Below, piece by piece: positions 1 through 11,437 of a stretch of DNA of 64,000 bases; position 1 is the stretch's first letter, and each line of letters opens with the position of its first letter. The notes beneath the pieces are model-generated. The model saw nothing but the letters and a program-made list of their open reading frames with translations. It made no database searches and was not told where the DNA came from. Both the position numbers and the translations under genes were made by a program. The stretch is taken from positions 3,115,597 to 3,179,596 of the forward strand of contig NC_064048.1 of assembly GCF_932526225.1 (NCBI RefSeq), in the 5' to 3' direction. The stretch is from Nematostella vectensis. Lineage: Eukaryota > Cnidaria > Anthozoa > Actiniaria > Edwardsiidae.

Positions 1-33
<33 letters not shown>

Positions 34-382
34 CCATGTCCGGCGCTAATACATTCACATTACGAGTCAAATGTGCTAAAAATTGGGCCACGGAACCAAG
101 TTGGAAGACGCGCGGCAATTTTAGTCTATTTAACCGAATGTAGCGCTTTTCCCTTTCGTAGCAACAGAGTTTCGTAGCAACGAGATAGTACCATAGGCCC
201 TTTAAGTGCACTATACAAATGCCAAACATAACATTATGTTACATTACAAGTAAAAACTATTGCTCTTGTATCATAAACATTTTCTCCATTAAAACATCAC
301 ATTTTTTCCACCAATCGATTTCTTACGGACAAATACCCATGTAATTGAATTTTCATAAATGGTTGTTTCTTCAGTGGCAAAG

Positions 383-1490
383 ATGTTCGTGAAAGCTATG
401 GTTGTTTTGGCCCTGGTGGTCTGCATGGTGCAAGCCAAGCCAAGCTATTTGGAACTGAGGCGTCGCGTGGAGGCCTTGGAAGAGGCAGGTAATAAATATT
501 TTGCACGTCAATATCAAGTATAATAATGATGGTAATAATTATAATGATGATAATGCTGATGGTGATGATGCTGATTTCGACGACGGCGACGACCACGACT
601 ACGATATGGCATTGAGGGTAGCAGTTGGTATTGTTTTGTTTGATACTTTTTTATTTCTAGTCCGTCCCAAAAGGTTTACAAAATGCAGTCGTGATGTAGT
701 AGGAGAGTGCAAGTCCCCTCTCAACTGCGATTCGCGAAAAGGTTTTCATACCGTGGATGCTTATTGTAATACCTTTGGGGATGTCTGTTGTAGTAAGTAC
801 TGCGTGACCCAATCCCTCTTCTTATACCTTCTCGGGGGGGGGGGGGGAGGGGGGTGGCACTCAGCTATAAACATGGCAGAAATGGGGAGGGCGGGGGGGA
901 TAATATTTTAGGGTTCGATTTTTTGTCGTCTGTAATGTTTTGGGATTAATACTTTGGCGGCATTATCGGGTTCAACACTTTAATTCGTGTAAGACAAAAG
1001 ACTTTTCCAAATTCCAACGTGGAATTCAGTCTCCTTTGCAGCCGTTGCCGCGTTTGTCAGTCGCGAAAGCGCTCAAAGGCTTCAGCTAGAATTTGTTATA
1101 AAGGGTGTAATGGCTAAAGAAGTTTAAATGTTTATTGAATCAAAAGCCGACATTAGCAACATGGGCTTGTAACAACATCTACTGCATTTGGAACTGCACA
1201 TGAAAAGACGGTGTTTGTCCTAGGCCTTAATTACATCACGTACAGTGGTTCCAAGTCAGCGACATCTCTCAAGTCCTGAGACAAATGCCCCTTCAAAAGG
1301 TCTCTTTTGACTCTCGTGTAAGCTTGGAATTTTTTTAGTACTTTCGCGTGTAATTTCAAGACGGCTCAAAGGTAAAAAGTAAAAAATGTCAACAAACAAG
1401 GGAAAACATAAGCTATAAGATATCAATCACTATAACTAATTTGCGTTATTATATTGCTGAATTGGACTGTTTATTTCCACAGCCTGGTGA
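383..1490 (+). CDS. Secreted six-cysteine defensin-like/toxin-like peptide, copy 1
   Basis: Three coding exons are inferred: 383-488, 661-792 and 1483-1490, giving an 81-residue precursor. Residues 1-18 are a hydrophobic signal peptide, with likely cleavage after VQA. Residues 19-40 form a charged propeptide ending in RPKR, a furin-type dibasic site. The mature peptide of about 41 residues has cysteines at 44, 52, 58, 71, 78 and 79, spacing C-x7-C-x5-C-x12-C-x6-CC. That is the spacing of beta-defensin-type folds, which also include several sea anemone channel toxins; function is not shown. Splice sites are GTAATA/TTTCTAG and GTAAGT/TTTCCACAG, and both introns are phase 1. The last exon adds only two residues and a TGA stop. 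An AATAAA signal lies at 1546-1551. The start follows an acceptor (TTCAG at 370-374) of a leader intron whose first exon lies before the window. This copy alone has Asn rather than Asp at residue 72. Confidence 0.8.
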
Positions 1491-1579
1491 AGTCGGCCAT
1501 CAATTTAAAGAAAAACAGCTCAAGTCGTTGTTTTTAACGATAAATAATAAACGAGATGTTTTGTAAACAGCCTTCAAGT

Positions 1580-4524
1580 TGTTTTCTATTTTGTACAACT
1601 AAACTCTTGGCAATTAACGTGCAAGTAGGTAGTTATGGTAGGTTGGGTAGCGGAAAATCGAATTGTTTTTTATTATCCTGTTAAGCCTGAACAGTGTTTT
1701 GTTATCCTGATCAGAAGAATAACTTTTACAAGTTCCAGCAAGAGGTATAAAGGGTTTAGATTTTGGACAAATCTGCTGGTGCATCGGGATCAGTAGAGCA
1801 GCCTGTTTTGGTTGTCACGCCCGATTGGTCTTGTCTCCTTTTTTTACGTTCACATACATACCAAGGTACACACAAAACGGTTGGAACACAGAACTGAATG
1901 CTATTTTTACATGCCGTTTAAATTGTGCTGGCGTACGCATGTCATGATGCATAAATGATAGGAAGCCTACTCAGCTATAGCAATAAAACAAAAGGCACGC
2001 GGGATGTCGTACGCTCCCTTTTGTCCAAGTCAAGCACACGGCATGCATGAGACTCAGCGACGGCCGAATGTGTGGCGAGGCGTCTCTTTTGAAATTGAAA
2101 ACATACTCTATGCATTACTGCATTACTTCAAATAGAACCAGTCTCTGCTACGTATAGTCAAGCGCTTCAACAAACATCTGTTGCTTCAAACGCGGTCAAG
2201 AGATTCTTTAAAAATGCACAAACTCAGTCCAGCAGCTCTTCAAAAAAGCACAAATTGCCTCAAACGCAATCGGGATCTTCTTCAAAACAGAAGAATGTTG
2301 AACCAAGCAGTCTGGTCAAATTATATAGAAGAAAGAATACCCAAAGAAATCAGTGCCCCTCCTTTTGAAACCCATACACTTTCGACGCACCCCTCCTTTA
2401 AGCCTCGAAATTTTTCGAGCCCCCACCACCACCACCACGTCTTAATAAAAAATAAACATCAAGTTCAAACACACAAAGCATGCTTCATTGGTGTGAATGA
2501 TTCTTTAAGGCGAGCGGGCGTTTTTTTGGGGTTACTTTAGTTGAACTCAACTTTATTTCTACACAACGGCGCAATACAATGAGCATGAGAAAGATTGACT
2601 GGTTGCTGTAGTTTATTGCTTTCTTACTCAATAGGAGACGTGTTAATCTCACATGATGATAAAAAAAAACAATAGTAAAAGAAAGTGAAAAGGATCTGTT
2701 TATACGATAGAGTTGTTTCCGTTGAATTTAGAACAAAGACTTTAGAGCCTATCTAGTTCAAAAGCTTAATGTGCATGCCACTCTGAAATTGCCCAATTTG
2801 GGCGAAATTGCTACTTTTTCATGTTTTATGGCAACTTCGTCAATCATATCTCAAAAACGAATAATCTACCAAAAATACTAAAGCTTATTTTGTTTTATAT
2901 TACTCAAGGAACCTCTTTGCAAAATATCAATTAAATATAAGCTAACACAACCTTACAATTTGAATTTTGCCGGGTTTTTTTTTTTTTGCACCTGGCACAC
3001 AAACATAAAGGCGGTAGCTATGTGTGGAGTTAGTTGGCGAAATTCTAGGCGATTTACATTTTTAGCATCGAAATAGAGTAAAGAATTTGTCTGGCTCTAT
3101 ACAAAAAGGATTAGCTTTTTGAGGAATGCAGTATACTTCTCAACAATTCACTGCAATAGAAAAAGAGCTCACAGTCACAGATGAGCGAACTTTTCATGCA
3201 TTTTTCAACAAGTCGGAAAAAAAAATTGAATAAGCATTAAAAGGTCAATAAATTATACTATTAGGGTTCTGCAGGAAATCACGAAGAAACATATTGTGAA
3301 CGTTTAAGATAAAGTAAGCACTGCAAAATATACCTCCTAGCCTGGTTGGAAAGATTTCAGAAAAGTTATATAAAAAACAATGATCTTACCCGAGAATTCA
3401 GTACTTGACTTCCCTACTTATGGGTAAACGCAATTACAACTAAAACCCAGGCACATTCAATAGAGTACCCCAGAGAATATTCTTTGTGGTTTGTCAAGTG
3501 ATGCATAGTAATTAAGTCTTGCAGTGAAAAGCTGCTTGATTAATACCCTCAAGGCAAATAAGGTAAGTCAGTGAACATTTTTTTTTTTAAAAAGTAAAAA
3601 AACGCTATCAGCGGGTAAACATTTCTATTTTTTTAAACTTCTAATGTGTACTTGAGTTTTTTTAAGTTTCAAGTGGTACTATTAAGCTAAGTTTTAAATT
3701 TTAGGACTTACTACACAATTAAGCTAACAGAGCAGATGCATTGTTTCGGGCTACAATTGTTTTGGCTGAACAGCTCAATTTCAATTCCCCATAGGAGACT
3801 TATTCTAAGAGCGATTTTTGCAGTTTTTTTAGCCTTTTTTGATAAATTCTTGCTGGCCTTGCAAACTTCGCAATTGATTCATGTTATTTTTTAGGCATAG
3901 CTGTCATCACAATGTTTGAAGAACACCGATTACCTTTAGCTTTGTTTATGTCAAGTTATTTTCTTTCAAAGTCTGAGAAAGCGTAATTCTGATCTTACTT
4001 CGTCGTGCTTCCCAAACAACACATTATCATTTCATATATGTAGTGTATTAGATATGCATATGCAATAACTAGCTGGTCCTTCACTTTTGTGCAACCTTAT
4101 GGTTGAACATTGGAGAATTAAAATGATTGTTATGCATACTTGATTCTTTCCTCCCCCATCTCATTTGCTAAAAAAAATTTGCATAAGAAAAAATAATACT
4201 TGGTAGCAGTACATGCACAATTGCTTTAGAAGAATAGGACTTTTTGAAATAAGTTAACTAATGTATAAACAAGACGATTAGGGACAAGCTTCGTTAACTT
4301 TAGCATTAACAGCTAAATTATATATCAGTCTCCAATCACTTCACCACAACCCAAGTCTATGAGATGCCGTTTCTTGGACTTAGGAAACTTGATGCACATG
4401 CATACTGTGTTTTAGTCACACCACTACATTCCAGAAAAAAATATATAGATTTAGGCACTACCTAACGGCGGAGGCAGCCCATTCGTTTTCCATTTATTCA
4501 AATGATAAATGTATAGCCTGCATG
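1580..4524. other. Intergenic spacer of unit 1, no gene seen
   Basis: It lies between the poly(A) signal of copy 1 and the foldback before copy 2. It holds a poly-T run near 2976-2988 that could be the reversed poly(A) tail of an old retro-insertion, and short A/T-rich runs. The longest reading frame (2181-2540) starts at TTG and is broken by an indel in unit 4, so it is not supported as a gene. Confidence 0.7.
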
Positions 4525-4643
4525 AATAAGTAAGTGTTAATTACCGATAGCCGAGGCAATAAGCGATATACATCTCAAGGTCGCAGGCCGAGGGATGTAT
4601 ACGCTTATTGCCGAAGGCTCGAGGTAATTAACTCTTACTTATT
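4525..4643. repeat. 119-bp foldback (near-palindrome) upstream of copy 2 promoter
   Basis: The left end AATAAGTAAGTGTTAATTAC pairs with the right end GGTAATTAACTCTTACTTATT read in reverse. Inside, GGCAATAAGCG and GATATACATC pair with CGCTTATTGCC and GATGTATAC. Nearly the whole sequence can form one hairpin. It resembles a MITE or foldback element and ends 130 bp before the TATA box of the next gene. A 71-codon GTG-started frame inside it is just the palindrome read through. Confidence 0.85.
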
Positions 4644-4773
4644 ACAGATTGACAAAGGTTTCCATGCAAAAACGTTTTCCAGAATCTTTGACTGTTTGCT
4701 TAATTTGTTTTGTGTCATGTTTCACTTGTCTTCACTGCAGCATGACTAATAGAAACTTTCAGCTTTGCGTGCA

Positions 4774-4856
4774 TATATAAGCCCCTACATAAGAAGACTT
4801 TGACATTCTGCCTCAACACACAGAACCCCGAGATCCAAACGCAAGATAGAAAATAG
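4774..4856 (+). promoter_or_regulatory. TATA promoter and non-coding exon 1 of peptide copy 2
   Basis: TATATAA lies at 4774-4780. Transcription would start about 25-30 bases later, near 4803. The short leader exon ends at 4856 before a consensus donor, GTAAGT. The leader intron runs 4857-6553 to a TTTCTTCAG acceptor eight bases before the start codon. The same arrangement precedes every copy whose upstream region is in the window. Confidence 0.75.
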
Positions 4857-5177
4857 GTAAGTGCACAAATTTGTCAGCTCTGAGAATAATATTTAATTCA
4901 TGAGGTTTTATCCAGTAATTTTCTAGTTTTAACGGGATTCACTACCTCCCCTGTGTTCATTACTGCTTTCTCATTAATTTCGGCGAATAGTATCTGGCCA
5001 CGAGCTACGGGAAGGTTTTTAAGCTAGCTTCAATCTACTGAGCTTGTTTGTTAAGAAAGTACATATCAGTAAAAACGTTTTGTGCTGAGTGTTCGAATAT
5101 TTTTAGTGCATATTAAACATTACAGCACAGCTTATAGGATACATTTACCGCTCGAAACCTTTTCAGAATAAGACAGT

Positions 5178-5250
5178 GGCGCTATAGCTCAGTGGTACGA
5201 GCTTCGCTTGTCAAGCAAAACGGCCAGGGTTCGAACCCGTTCAGATCAAC
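5178..5250 (+). repeat. tRNA-like SINE head in intron 1 of copy 2
   Basis: A pol III A box (TAGCTCAGTGG, 5185-5195) and B box (GGTTCGAACC, 5228-5237) sit at tRNA-like spacing. An anticodon-loop-like TTGTCAA would read GTC (Asp). The acceptor and T stems do not pair well, so this is a tRNA-derived SINE or tRNA relic, not a working tRNA gene. Confidence 0.6.
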
Positions 5251-6149
5251 TTGGGAATTTTTTTAGAGGTGTAATATACCTGGCTTTCTACATTAAGAAC
5301 TGTGCATCCCTCGTCTTTATGGATAAGGACGTTTAGCCGGAGGTCGCGTCTTACACGGCACATCATTAACCTGTATTGGGGGACGTAAAAGGACCTCTGG
5401 GGACGCTGGCCCGTGGTACCATCTTTAGTGACAATGCTTACACACTAACTCACTCATGATTGTAAACTGCGAGGAGCAGTCCGTATCTACACATTGATGA
5501 GTAAAGTCAGTCACATGTGAAGCGCATTTGATCATTTCGTATGTTAAGGGAATATGGTACTATCTTTTGAGTCCGTTGCTAGGGAAATTAGTTTGTTTTA
5601 TAAAAGTTTCTGTTTTTTGTCAAATCTCTTGGAACTTTCAACATAAGTGTTTAAGACATTAATTACACAAATGATGACGTCATCTGACCCCTCCCATGGT
5701 CACGTGACCCAGCACATAAAAAAGTGTCGGAGAAGCTTCTTTATGAATCTACCATAATTTTTTTGCATAAAATATTTTAACATCACTATTTTCTTAAACT
5801 TCACGCATCGGATTTGCGAAATTTTGATACCGCGAGAAATGGCGAATGTCTATGTTCGAAAACCACATATTTGGTAACTTTTATTTTTTCAAAAATCAAA
5901 AATCCCATGCGCTAAGTTGTTAGGAATGGTAATATCAATGGTTCGAGCGAGAAAAATTTCACAATTGTTGTAAAATGTTCAAAATTAACGTGTTTTTCTC
6001 TCGCGGAAATGTTCGCCATCTTGTTTTATTCTCGAAAAACATATAAAAATTGCCTTTTCTTCTACAAAATGTCAAAAGTTTATTTTAATCTCTTGGAAAA
6101 AAGAATAAAGAAAATTAGAACTGGAGTTTCGAAGAAAATGAAAATAAAG

Positions 6150-6330
6150 AAAGACTCGACTGGGGATTGAACCCGGAGCGCTTGTTTAATAATAATAATA
6201 ATAATAATAATGCCATGTCCGGCGCTAATACATTCACATTACGAGTCAAATGTGCTAAAAATTGGGCCACGGAACCAAGTTGGAAGACGCGCGGCAATTT
6301 TAGTGTATTTAACCGAATGTAGCGCTTTTC
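6150..6330 (-). repeat. Second SINE-like piece with TAA microsatellite, unit 2
   Basis: On the - strand a B-box-like GGTTCAATCC (complement of 6164-6173) lies beside sequence that reads like the conserved part of an invertebrate tRNA SINE. The (TAA)n tract at 6187-6210 has 8 repeats and interrupts it. The equivalent tract at the window start (2-31) has at least 10. Confidence 0.5.
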
Positions 6331-6561
6331 CCTATCGTAGCAACAGAGTTTCGTAGCAACGAGATAGTACCATAGGCCCTTTAAGTGCACTATACAAATG
6401 CCAAACATAACATTATGTTACATTACAAGTAAAAACTATTGCTCTTGTATCATAAACATTTTCTCCATCAAAACATCACATTTTTTCCACCAATCGATTT
6501 CTTACGGACAAATACCCATGTAATTGAATTTTCATAAATGGTTGTTTCTTCAGTGGCAAAG

Positions 6562-7672
6562 ATGTTCGTGAAAGCTATGGTTGTTTTGGCCCTGGTGGTC
6601 TGCATGGTGCAAGCCAAGCCAAGCTATTTGGAACTGAGGCGTCGCGTGGAGGCCTTGGAAGAGGCAGGTAATAAATATTTTGCACGTCAATATCAAGTAT
6701 AATAATGATGGTAATAATTATAATGATAATAATGCTGATGGTGATGATGCTGATTTCGACGACGGCGACGACCACGACGACGATATGGCATTGAGGGTAG
6801 CAGTTGGTATTGTTTTGTTTGATACTTTTTTATTTCTAGTCCGTCCCAAAAGGTTTACAAAATGCAGTCGTGATGTAGTAGGAGAGTGCAAGTCCCCTCT
6901 CAACTGCGATTCGCGAAAAGGTTTTCATACCGTGGATGCTTATTGTGATACCTTTGGGGATGTCTGTTGTAGTAAGTACTGCGTGACCCAATCCCTCTTC
7001 TTATACCTTCTCGGGGGGGGGGGGGGGGGAGGGGGGTGGCACTCAGCTATAAACATGGCAGAAATAGGGAGGGCGGGGGGGATAATATTTTAGGGTTCGA
7101 TTTTTTGTCGTCTGTAATGTTTTGGGATTAATACTTTGGCGGCTTTATCGGGTTCAACACTTTAATTCGTGTAAGACAAAAGACTTTTCCAAATTCCAAC
7201 GTGGAATTCAGTCTCCTTTGCAGCCGTTGCCGCGTTTGTCAGTCGCGAAAGCGCTCAAAGGCTTCAGCTAGAATTTGTTATAAAGGGTGTAATGGCTAAA
7301 GAAGTTTAAATGTTTATTGAATCAAAAGCCGACATTAGCAACATGGGCTTGTAACAACATCTACTGCATTTGGAACTGCACATGAAAAGACGGTGTTTGT
7401 CCTAGGCCTTAATTACATCACGTACAGTGGTTCCAAGTCAGCGACATCTCTCAAGTCCTGAGACAAATGCCCCTTCAAAAGGTCTCTTTTGACTCTCGTG
7501 TAAGCTTGGAATTTTTTTAGTACTTTCGCGTGTAATTTCAAGACGGCGCAAAGGTAAAAAGTAAAAAATGTCAACAAACAAGGGAAAACATAAGCTATAA
7601 GATATCAATCACTATAACTAATTTGCGTTATTATATTGCTGAATTGGACTGTTTATTTCCACAGCCTGGTAA
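6562..7672 (+). CDS. Secreted six-cysteine defensin-like/toxin-like peptide, copy 2
   Basis: Coding exons are 6562-6667, 6840-6971 and 7665-7672, with the leader exon ending at 4856. The 81-residue precursor has the same layout as copy 1: signal peptide, RPKR processing site and six cysteines. Residue 72 is Asp. The stop is TAA (7670-7672) where copies 1 and 3 have TGA; the change keeps the same two-residue tail, which supports the tiny last exon as real coding sequence. The poly(A) signal AATAAA is at 7728-7733. Intron 2 (6668-6839) holds GAT-rich simple sequence. Intron 3 (6972-7664) starts with GTAAGT and includes a long G run. Confidence 0.82.
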
Positions 7673-7764
7673 AGTCGGCCATCAATTTAAAGAAAAACAG
7701 CTCAAGTCGTTGTTTTTAACGATAAATAATAAACGAGATGTTTTGTAAACAGCCTTCAAGTTGT

Positions 7765-10714
7765 TTTCTATTTTGTACAACTAAACTCTTGGCAATTAAC
7801 GTGCAAGTAGGTAGTTATGGTAGGTTGGGTAGCGGAAAATCGAATTGTTTTTTATTATCCTGTTAAGCCTGAACAGTGTTTTGTTATCCTGATCAGAAGA
7901 ATAACTTTTACAAGTTCCAGCAAGAGGTATAAAGGGTTTAGATTTTGGACAAATCTGCTGGTGCATCGGGATCAGTAGAGCAGCCTGTTTTGGTTGTCAC
8001 GCCCGATTGGTCTTGTCTCCTTTTTTTACGTTCACATACATACCAAGGTACACACAAAACGGTTGGAACACAGAACTGAATGCTATTTTTACATGCCGTT
8101 TAAATTGTGCTGGCGTACGCATGTCATGATGCATAAATGATAGGAAGCCTACTCAGCCATAGCAATAAAACAAAAGGCACGCGGGATGTCGTACGCTCCC
8201 TTTTGTCCAAGTCAAGCACACGGCATGCATGAGACTCAGCGACGGCCGAATTTGTGGCGAGGCGTCTCTTTCGAAATTGAAAACATACTCTATGCATTAC
8301 TGCATTACTTCAAATAGAACCAGTCTCTGCTACGTATAGTCAAGCGCTTCAACAAACATCTGTTGCTTCAAACGCGGTCAAGAGATTCTTTAAAAATGCA
8401 CAAACTCAGTCCAGCAGCTCTTCAAAAAAGCACAAATTGCCTCAAACGCAATCGGGATCTTCTTCAAAACAGAAGAATGTTGAACCGAGCAGTCTGGTCA
8501 AATTATATAGAAGAAAGAATACCCAAAGAAATCAGTGCCCCTCCTTTTGAAACCCATACACTTTCGACGCACCCCTCCTTTAAGCCTCGAAATTTTTCGA
8601 GCCCCCACCACCACCACCACGTCTTAATAAAAAATAAACATCAAGTTCAAACACACAAAGCATGCTTCATTGGTGTGAATGATTCTTTAAGGCGAGCGGG
8701 CGTTTTTTTGGGGTTACTTTAGTTGAACTCAACTTTATTTCTACACAGCGGCGCAATACAATGAGCATGAGAAAGATTGACTGGTTGCTGTAGTTTATTG
8801 CTTTCTTACTCAATAGGAGACGTGTTAATCTCACATGATGATAAAAAAAAAAACAATAGTAAAAGAAAGTGAAAAGGATCTGTTTATACGATAGAGTTGT
8901 TTCCGTTGAATTTAGAACAAAGACTTTAGAGCCTATCTAGTTCAAAAGCTTAATTGCATGCCACTCTGAAATTGCCCAATTTGTGCGAAATTGCTGCTTT
9001 TTCATGTTTTATGGCAACTTCGTCAATCATATCTCAAAAACGAATAATCTACCAAAAATACTAAAGCTTATTTTGTTTTATATTACTCAAGGAACCTCTT
9101 TGCAAAATATCAATTAAATATAAGCTAATAACACAACCTTACAATTTGAATTTTGCCGGTTTTTTTTTTTTTTTTTGCACCTGGCACACAAACATAAAGG
9201 CGGTAGCTATGTGTGGAGTTAGTTGGCGAAATTCTAGGCGATTTACATTTTTAGCATCGAAATGGAGTAAAAAATTTGTCTGGCTCTATACAAAAAGGAT
9301 TAGCTTTTTGAGGAATGCAGTATACTTCTCAACAATTCACTGCAATAGAAAAAGAGCTTACAGTCACAGATGAGCGAACTTTTCATGCATTTTTCAACAA
9401 GTCGGAAAAAAAAATTGAATAAGCATTAAAAGGTCAATAAATTATACTATTAGGGTTCTGCAGGAAATCACGAAGAAACATATTGTGAACGTTTAAGATA
9501 AAATAAGCACTGCAAAATATACCTCCTAGCCTGGTTGGAAAGATTTCAGAAAAGTTATATAAAAAACAATGATCTTACCCGAGAATTCAGTACTTGACTT
9601 CCCTACTTATGGGTAAACGCAATTACAACTAAAACCCAGGCACATTCAATAGAGTACCCCAGAGAATATTCTTTGTGGTTTGTCAAGTGATGCATAGTAA
9701 TTAAGTCTTGCAGTGAAAAGCTGCTTGATTAATACCCTCAAGGCAAATAAGGTAAGTCAGTGAACATTTCTATTTTTAAAAAGTAAAAAAAACGCTATCA
9801 GCGGGTAAACATTTCTATTTTTTTTAACTTCTAATGTGTACTTGAGTTTTTTTAAGTTTCAAGTGGTACTATTAAGCTAAGTTTTAAATTTTAGGACTTA
9901 CTACACAATTAAGCTAACAGAGCAGATGCATTGTTTCGGGCTACAATTGTTTTGGCTGAACAGCTCAATTTCAATTCCCCATAGGAGACTTATTCTAAGA
10001 GCGATTTTTGCAGTTTTTTTAGCCTTTTTTGATAAATTCTTGCTGGCCTTGCAAACTTCGCAATTGATTCATGTTATTTTTTAGGCATAGCTGTCATCAC
10101 AATGTTTGAAGAACACCGATTACCTTTAGCTTTGTTTATGTCAAGTTATTTTCTTTCAAAGTCTGAGAAAGCGTAATTCTGATCTTACTTCGTCGTGCTT
10201 CCCAAACAACACATTATCATTTCATATATGTAGTGTATTAGATATGCATATGCAATAACTAGCTGGTCCTTCACTTTTGTGCAACCTTATGGTTGAACAT
10301 TGGAGAATTAAAATGATTGTTATGCATACTTGATCCTTTCCTCCCCCATCTCATTTGCTAAAAAAAAATTGCATAAGAAAAAATAATACTTGGTAGCAGA
10401 ACATGCACAATTGCTTTAGAAGAATAGGACTTTTTGAAATAAGTTAACTAATGTATAAACAAGACGATTAGGGACAAGCTTCGTTAACTTTAGCATGAAC
10501 AGCTAAATTATATATCAGTCTCCAATCACTTCACCACAACCCAAGTCTATGAGATGCCGTTTCTTGGACTTAGGAAACTTGATGCACATGCATACTGTGT
10601 TTTAGTCACACCACTACATTCCAGAAAATAATATATAGATTTAGGCACTACCTAACGGCGGAGGCAGCCCATTCGTTTTCCATTTATTCAAATGATAAAT
10701 GTATAGCCTGCATG
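7765..10714. other. Intergenic spacer of unit 2, no gene seen
   Basis: It is collinear with the unit 1 spacer. The poly-T run is longer here (about 9160-9176). A frame at 9146-9373 is open here and in the unit 6 spacer only; elsewhere an ATG-to-ATA-type change brings in an early stop, so it is not a conserved gene. Confidence 0.7.
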
Positions 10715-10833
10715 AATAAGTAAGTGTTAATTACCGATAGCCGAGGCAATAAGCGATATACATCTCAAGGTCGCAGGCCGAGGGATGTATACGCTTATTG
10801 CCGAAGGCTCGAGGTAATTAACTCTTACTTATT
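10715..10833. repeat. 119-bp foldback upstream of copy 3 promoter
   Basis: This is the same near-palindrome as at 4525-4643, in the same place relative to the TATA box. Confidence 0.85.
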
Positions 10834-10963
10834 ACAGATTGACAAAGGTTTCCATGCAAAAACGTTTTCCAGAATCTTTGACTGTTTGCTTAATTTGTTT
10901 TGTGTCATGTTTCACTTGTCTTCACTGCAGCATGACTAATAGAAACTTTCAGCTTTGCGTGCA

Positions 10964-11046
10964 TATATAAGCCCCTACATAAGAAGACTTTGACATTCTG
11001 CCTCAACACACAGAACCCCGAGATCCAAACGCAAGATAGAAAATAG
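10964..11046 (+). promoter_or_regulatory. TATA promoter and exon 1 of copy 3, donor site mutated
   Basis: TATATAA is at 10964-10970. The leader exon should end at 11046, but the next bases are ATAAGT rather than GTAAGT: G at intron position +1 is A (11047). Every other promoter in the window keeps GT. Leader splicing of copy 3 is therefore probably lost or diverted to a cryptic site. Confidence 0.75.
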
Positions 11047-11364
11047 ATAAGTGCACAAATTTGTCAGCTCTGAGAATATTTAATTCATGAGGTTTTATCC
11101 AGTAATTTTCTAGTTTTAACGGGATTCACTACCTCCCCTGTGTTCATTACTGCTTTCTCATTAATTTCGGCGAATAGTATCTGGCCACGAGCTACGGGAA
11201 GGTTTTTAAGCTAGCTTCAATCTACTGAGCTTGTTTGTTAAGAAAGTACATATCAGTAAAAACGTTTTGTGCTGAGTGTTCGAATATTTTTAGTGCATAT
11301 TAAACATTACAGCACAGCTTATAGGATACATTTACCGCTCGAAACCTTTTCAGAATAAGACAGT

Positions 11365-11437
11365 GGCGCTATAGCTCAGTGGTACGAGCTTCGCTTGTCA
11401 AGCAAAAGGGCCAGGGTTCGAACCCGTTCAGATCAAC
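11365..11437 (+). repeat. tRNA-like SINE head in intron 1 of copy 3
   Basis: It has the same A and B boxes as the unit 1 element at 5178. It carries GGGCC before the T arm where unit 1 has CGGCC. Confidence 0.6.

Noticed and set aside
1-32. CRISPR-like or telomeric repeat at the window start
   Set aside because: It is the TAA microsatellite seen in every unit, with no spacers.
396-596. 66-codon - strand frame over exon 2 and the GAT-rich intron
   Set aside because: It is the antisense of the signal-peptide exon plus simple sequence (long Ile runs from GAT repeats).
501-911. 136-codon + strand frame running through intron 2, the cysteine exon and a G run (and its equivalents in other units)
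   Set aside because: It starts at a non-ATG codon in an intron, crosses two good splice sites and ends in a G run of variable length. Unit 4 has an early stop. Only the cysteine exon within it is real.
1020-1130. Alternative last exon of the peptide gene (acceptors near 1038 or 1058)
   Set aside because: These give open tails, including a cysteine-rich frame that needs a phase the donor does not provide. The downstream TTTCCACAG acceptor is stronger and is followed by a conserved stop and AATAAA.
2181-2540. 119-codon frame in the spacer, nearly identical in most units
   Set aside because: It begins at TTG, lacks any domain, and an indel in unit 4 changes its frame. Its conservation is explained by homogenisation of the whole unit.
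4534-4749. 71-codon frame over the foldback
   Set aside because: GTG start, and the first half is the palindrome itself. No coding signal.
5178-5250. Functional tRNA-Asp gene
   Set aside because: Promoter boxes are good, but the acceptor stem does not pair and the T and anticodon stems have mismatches.
9146-9373. 75-codon frame after the poly-T run in the spacer
   Set aside because: It is open only in units 2 and 6; the other units have a TAG early in the frame.
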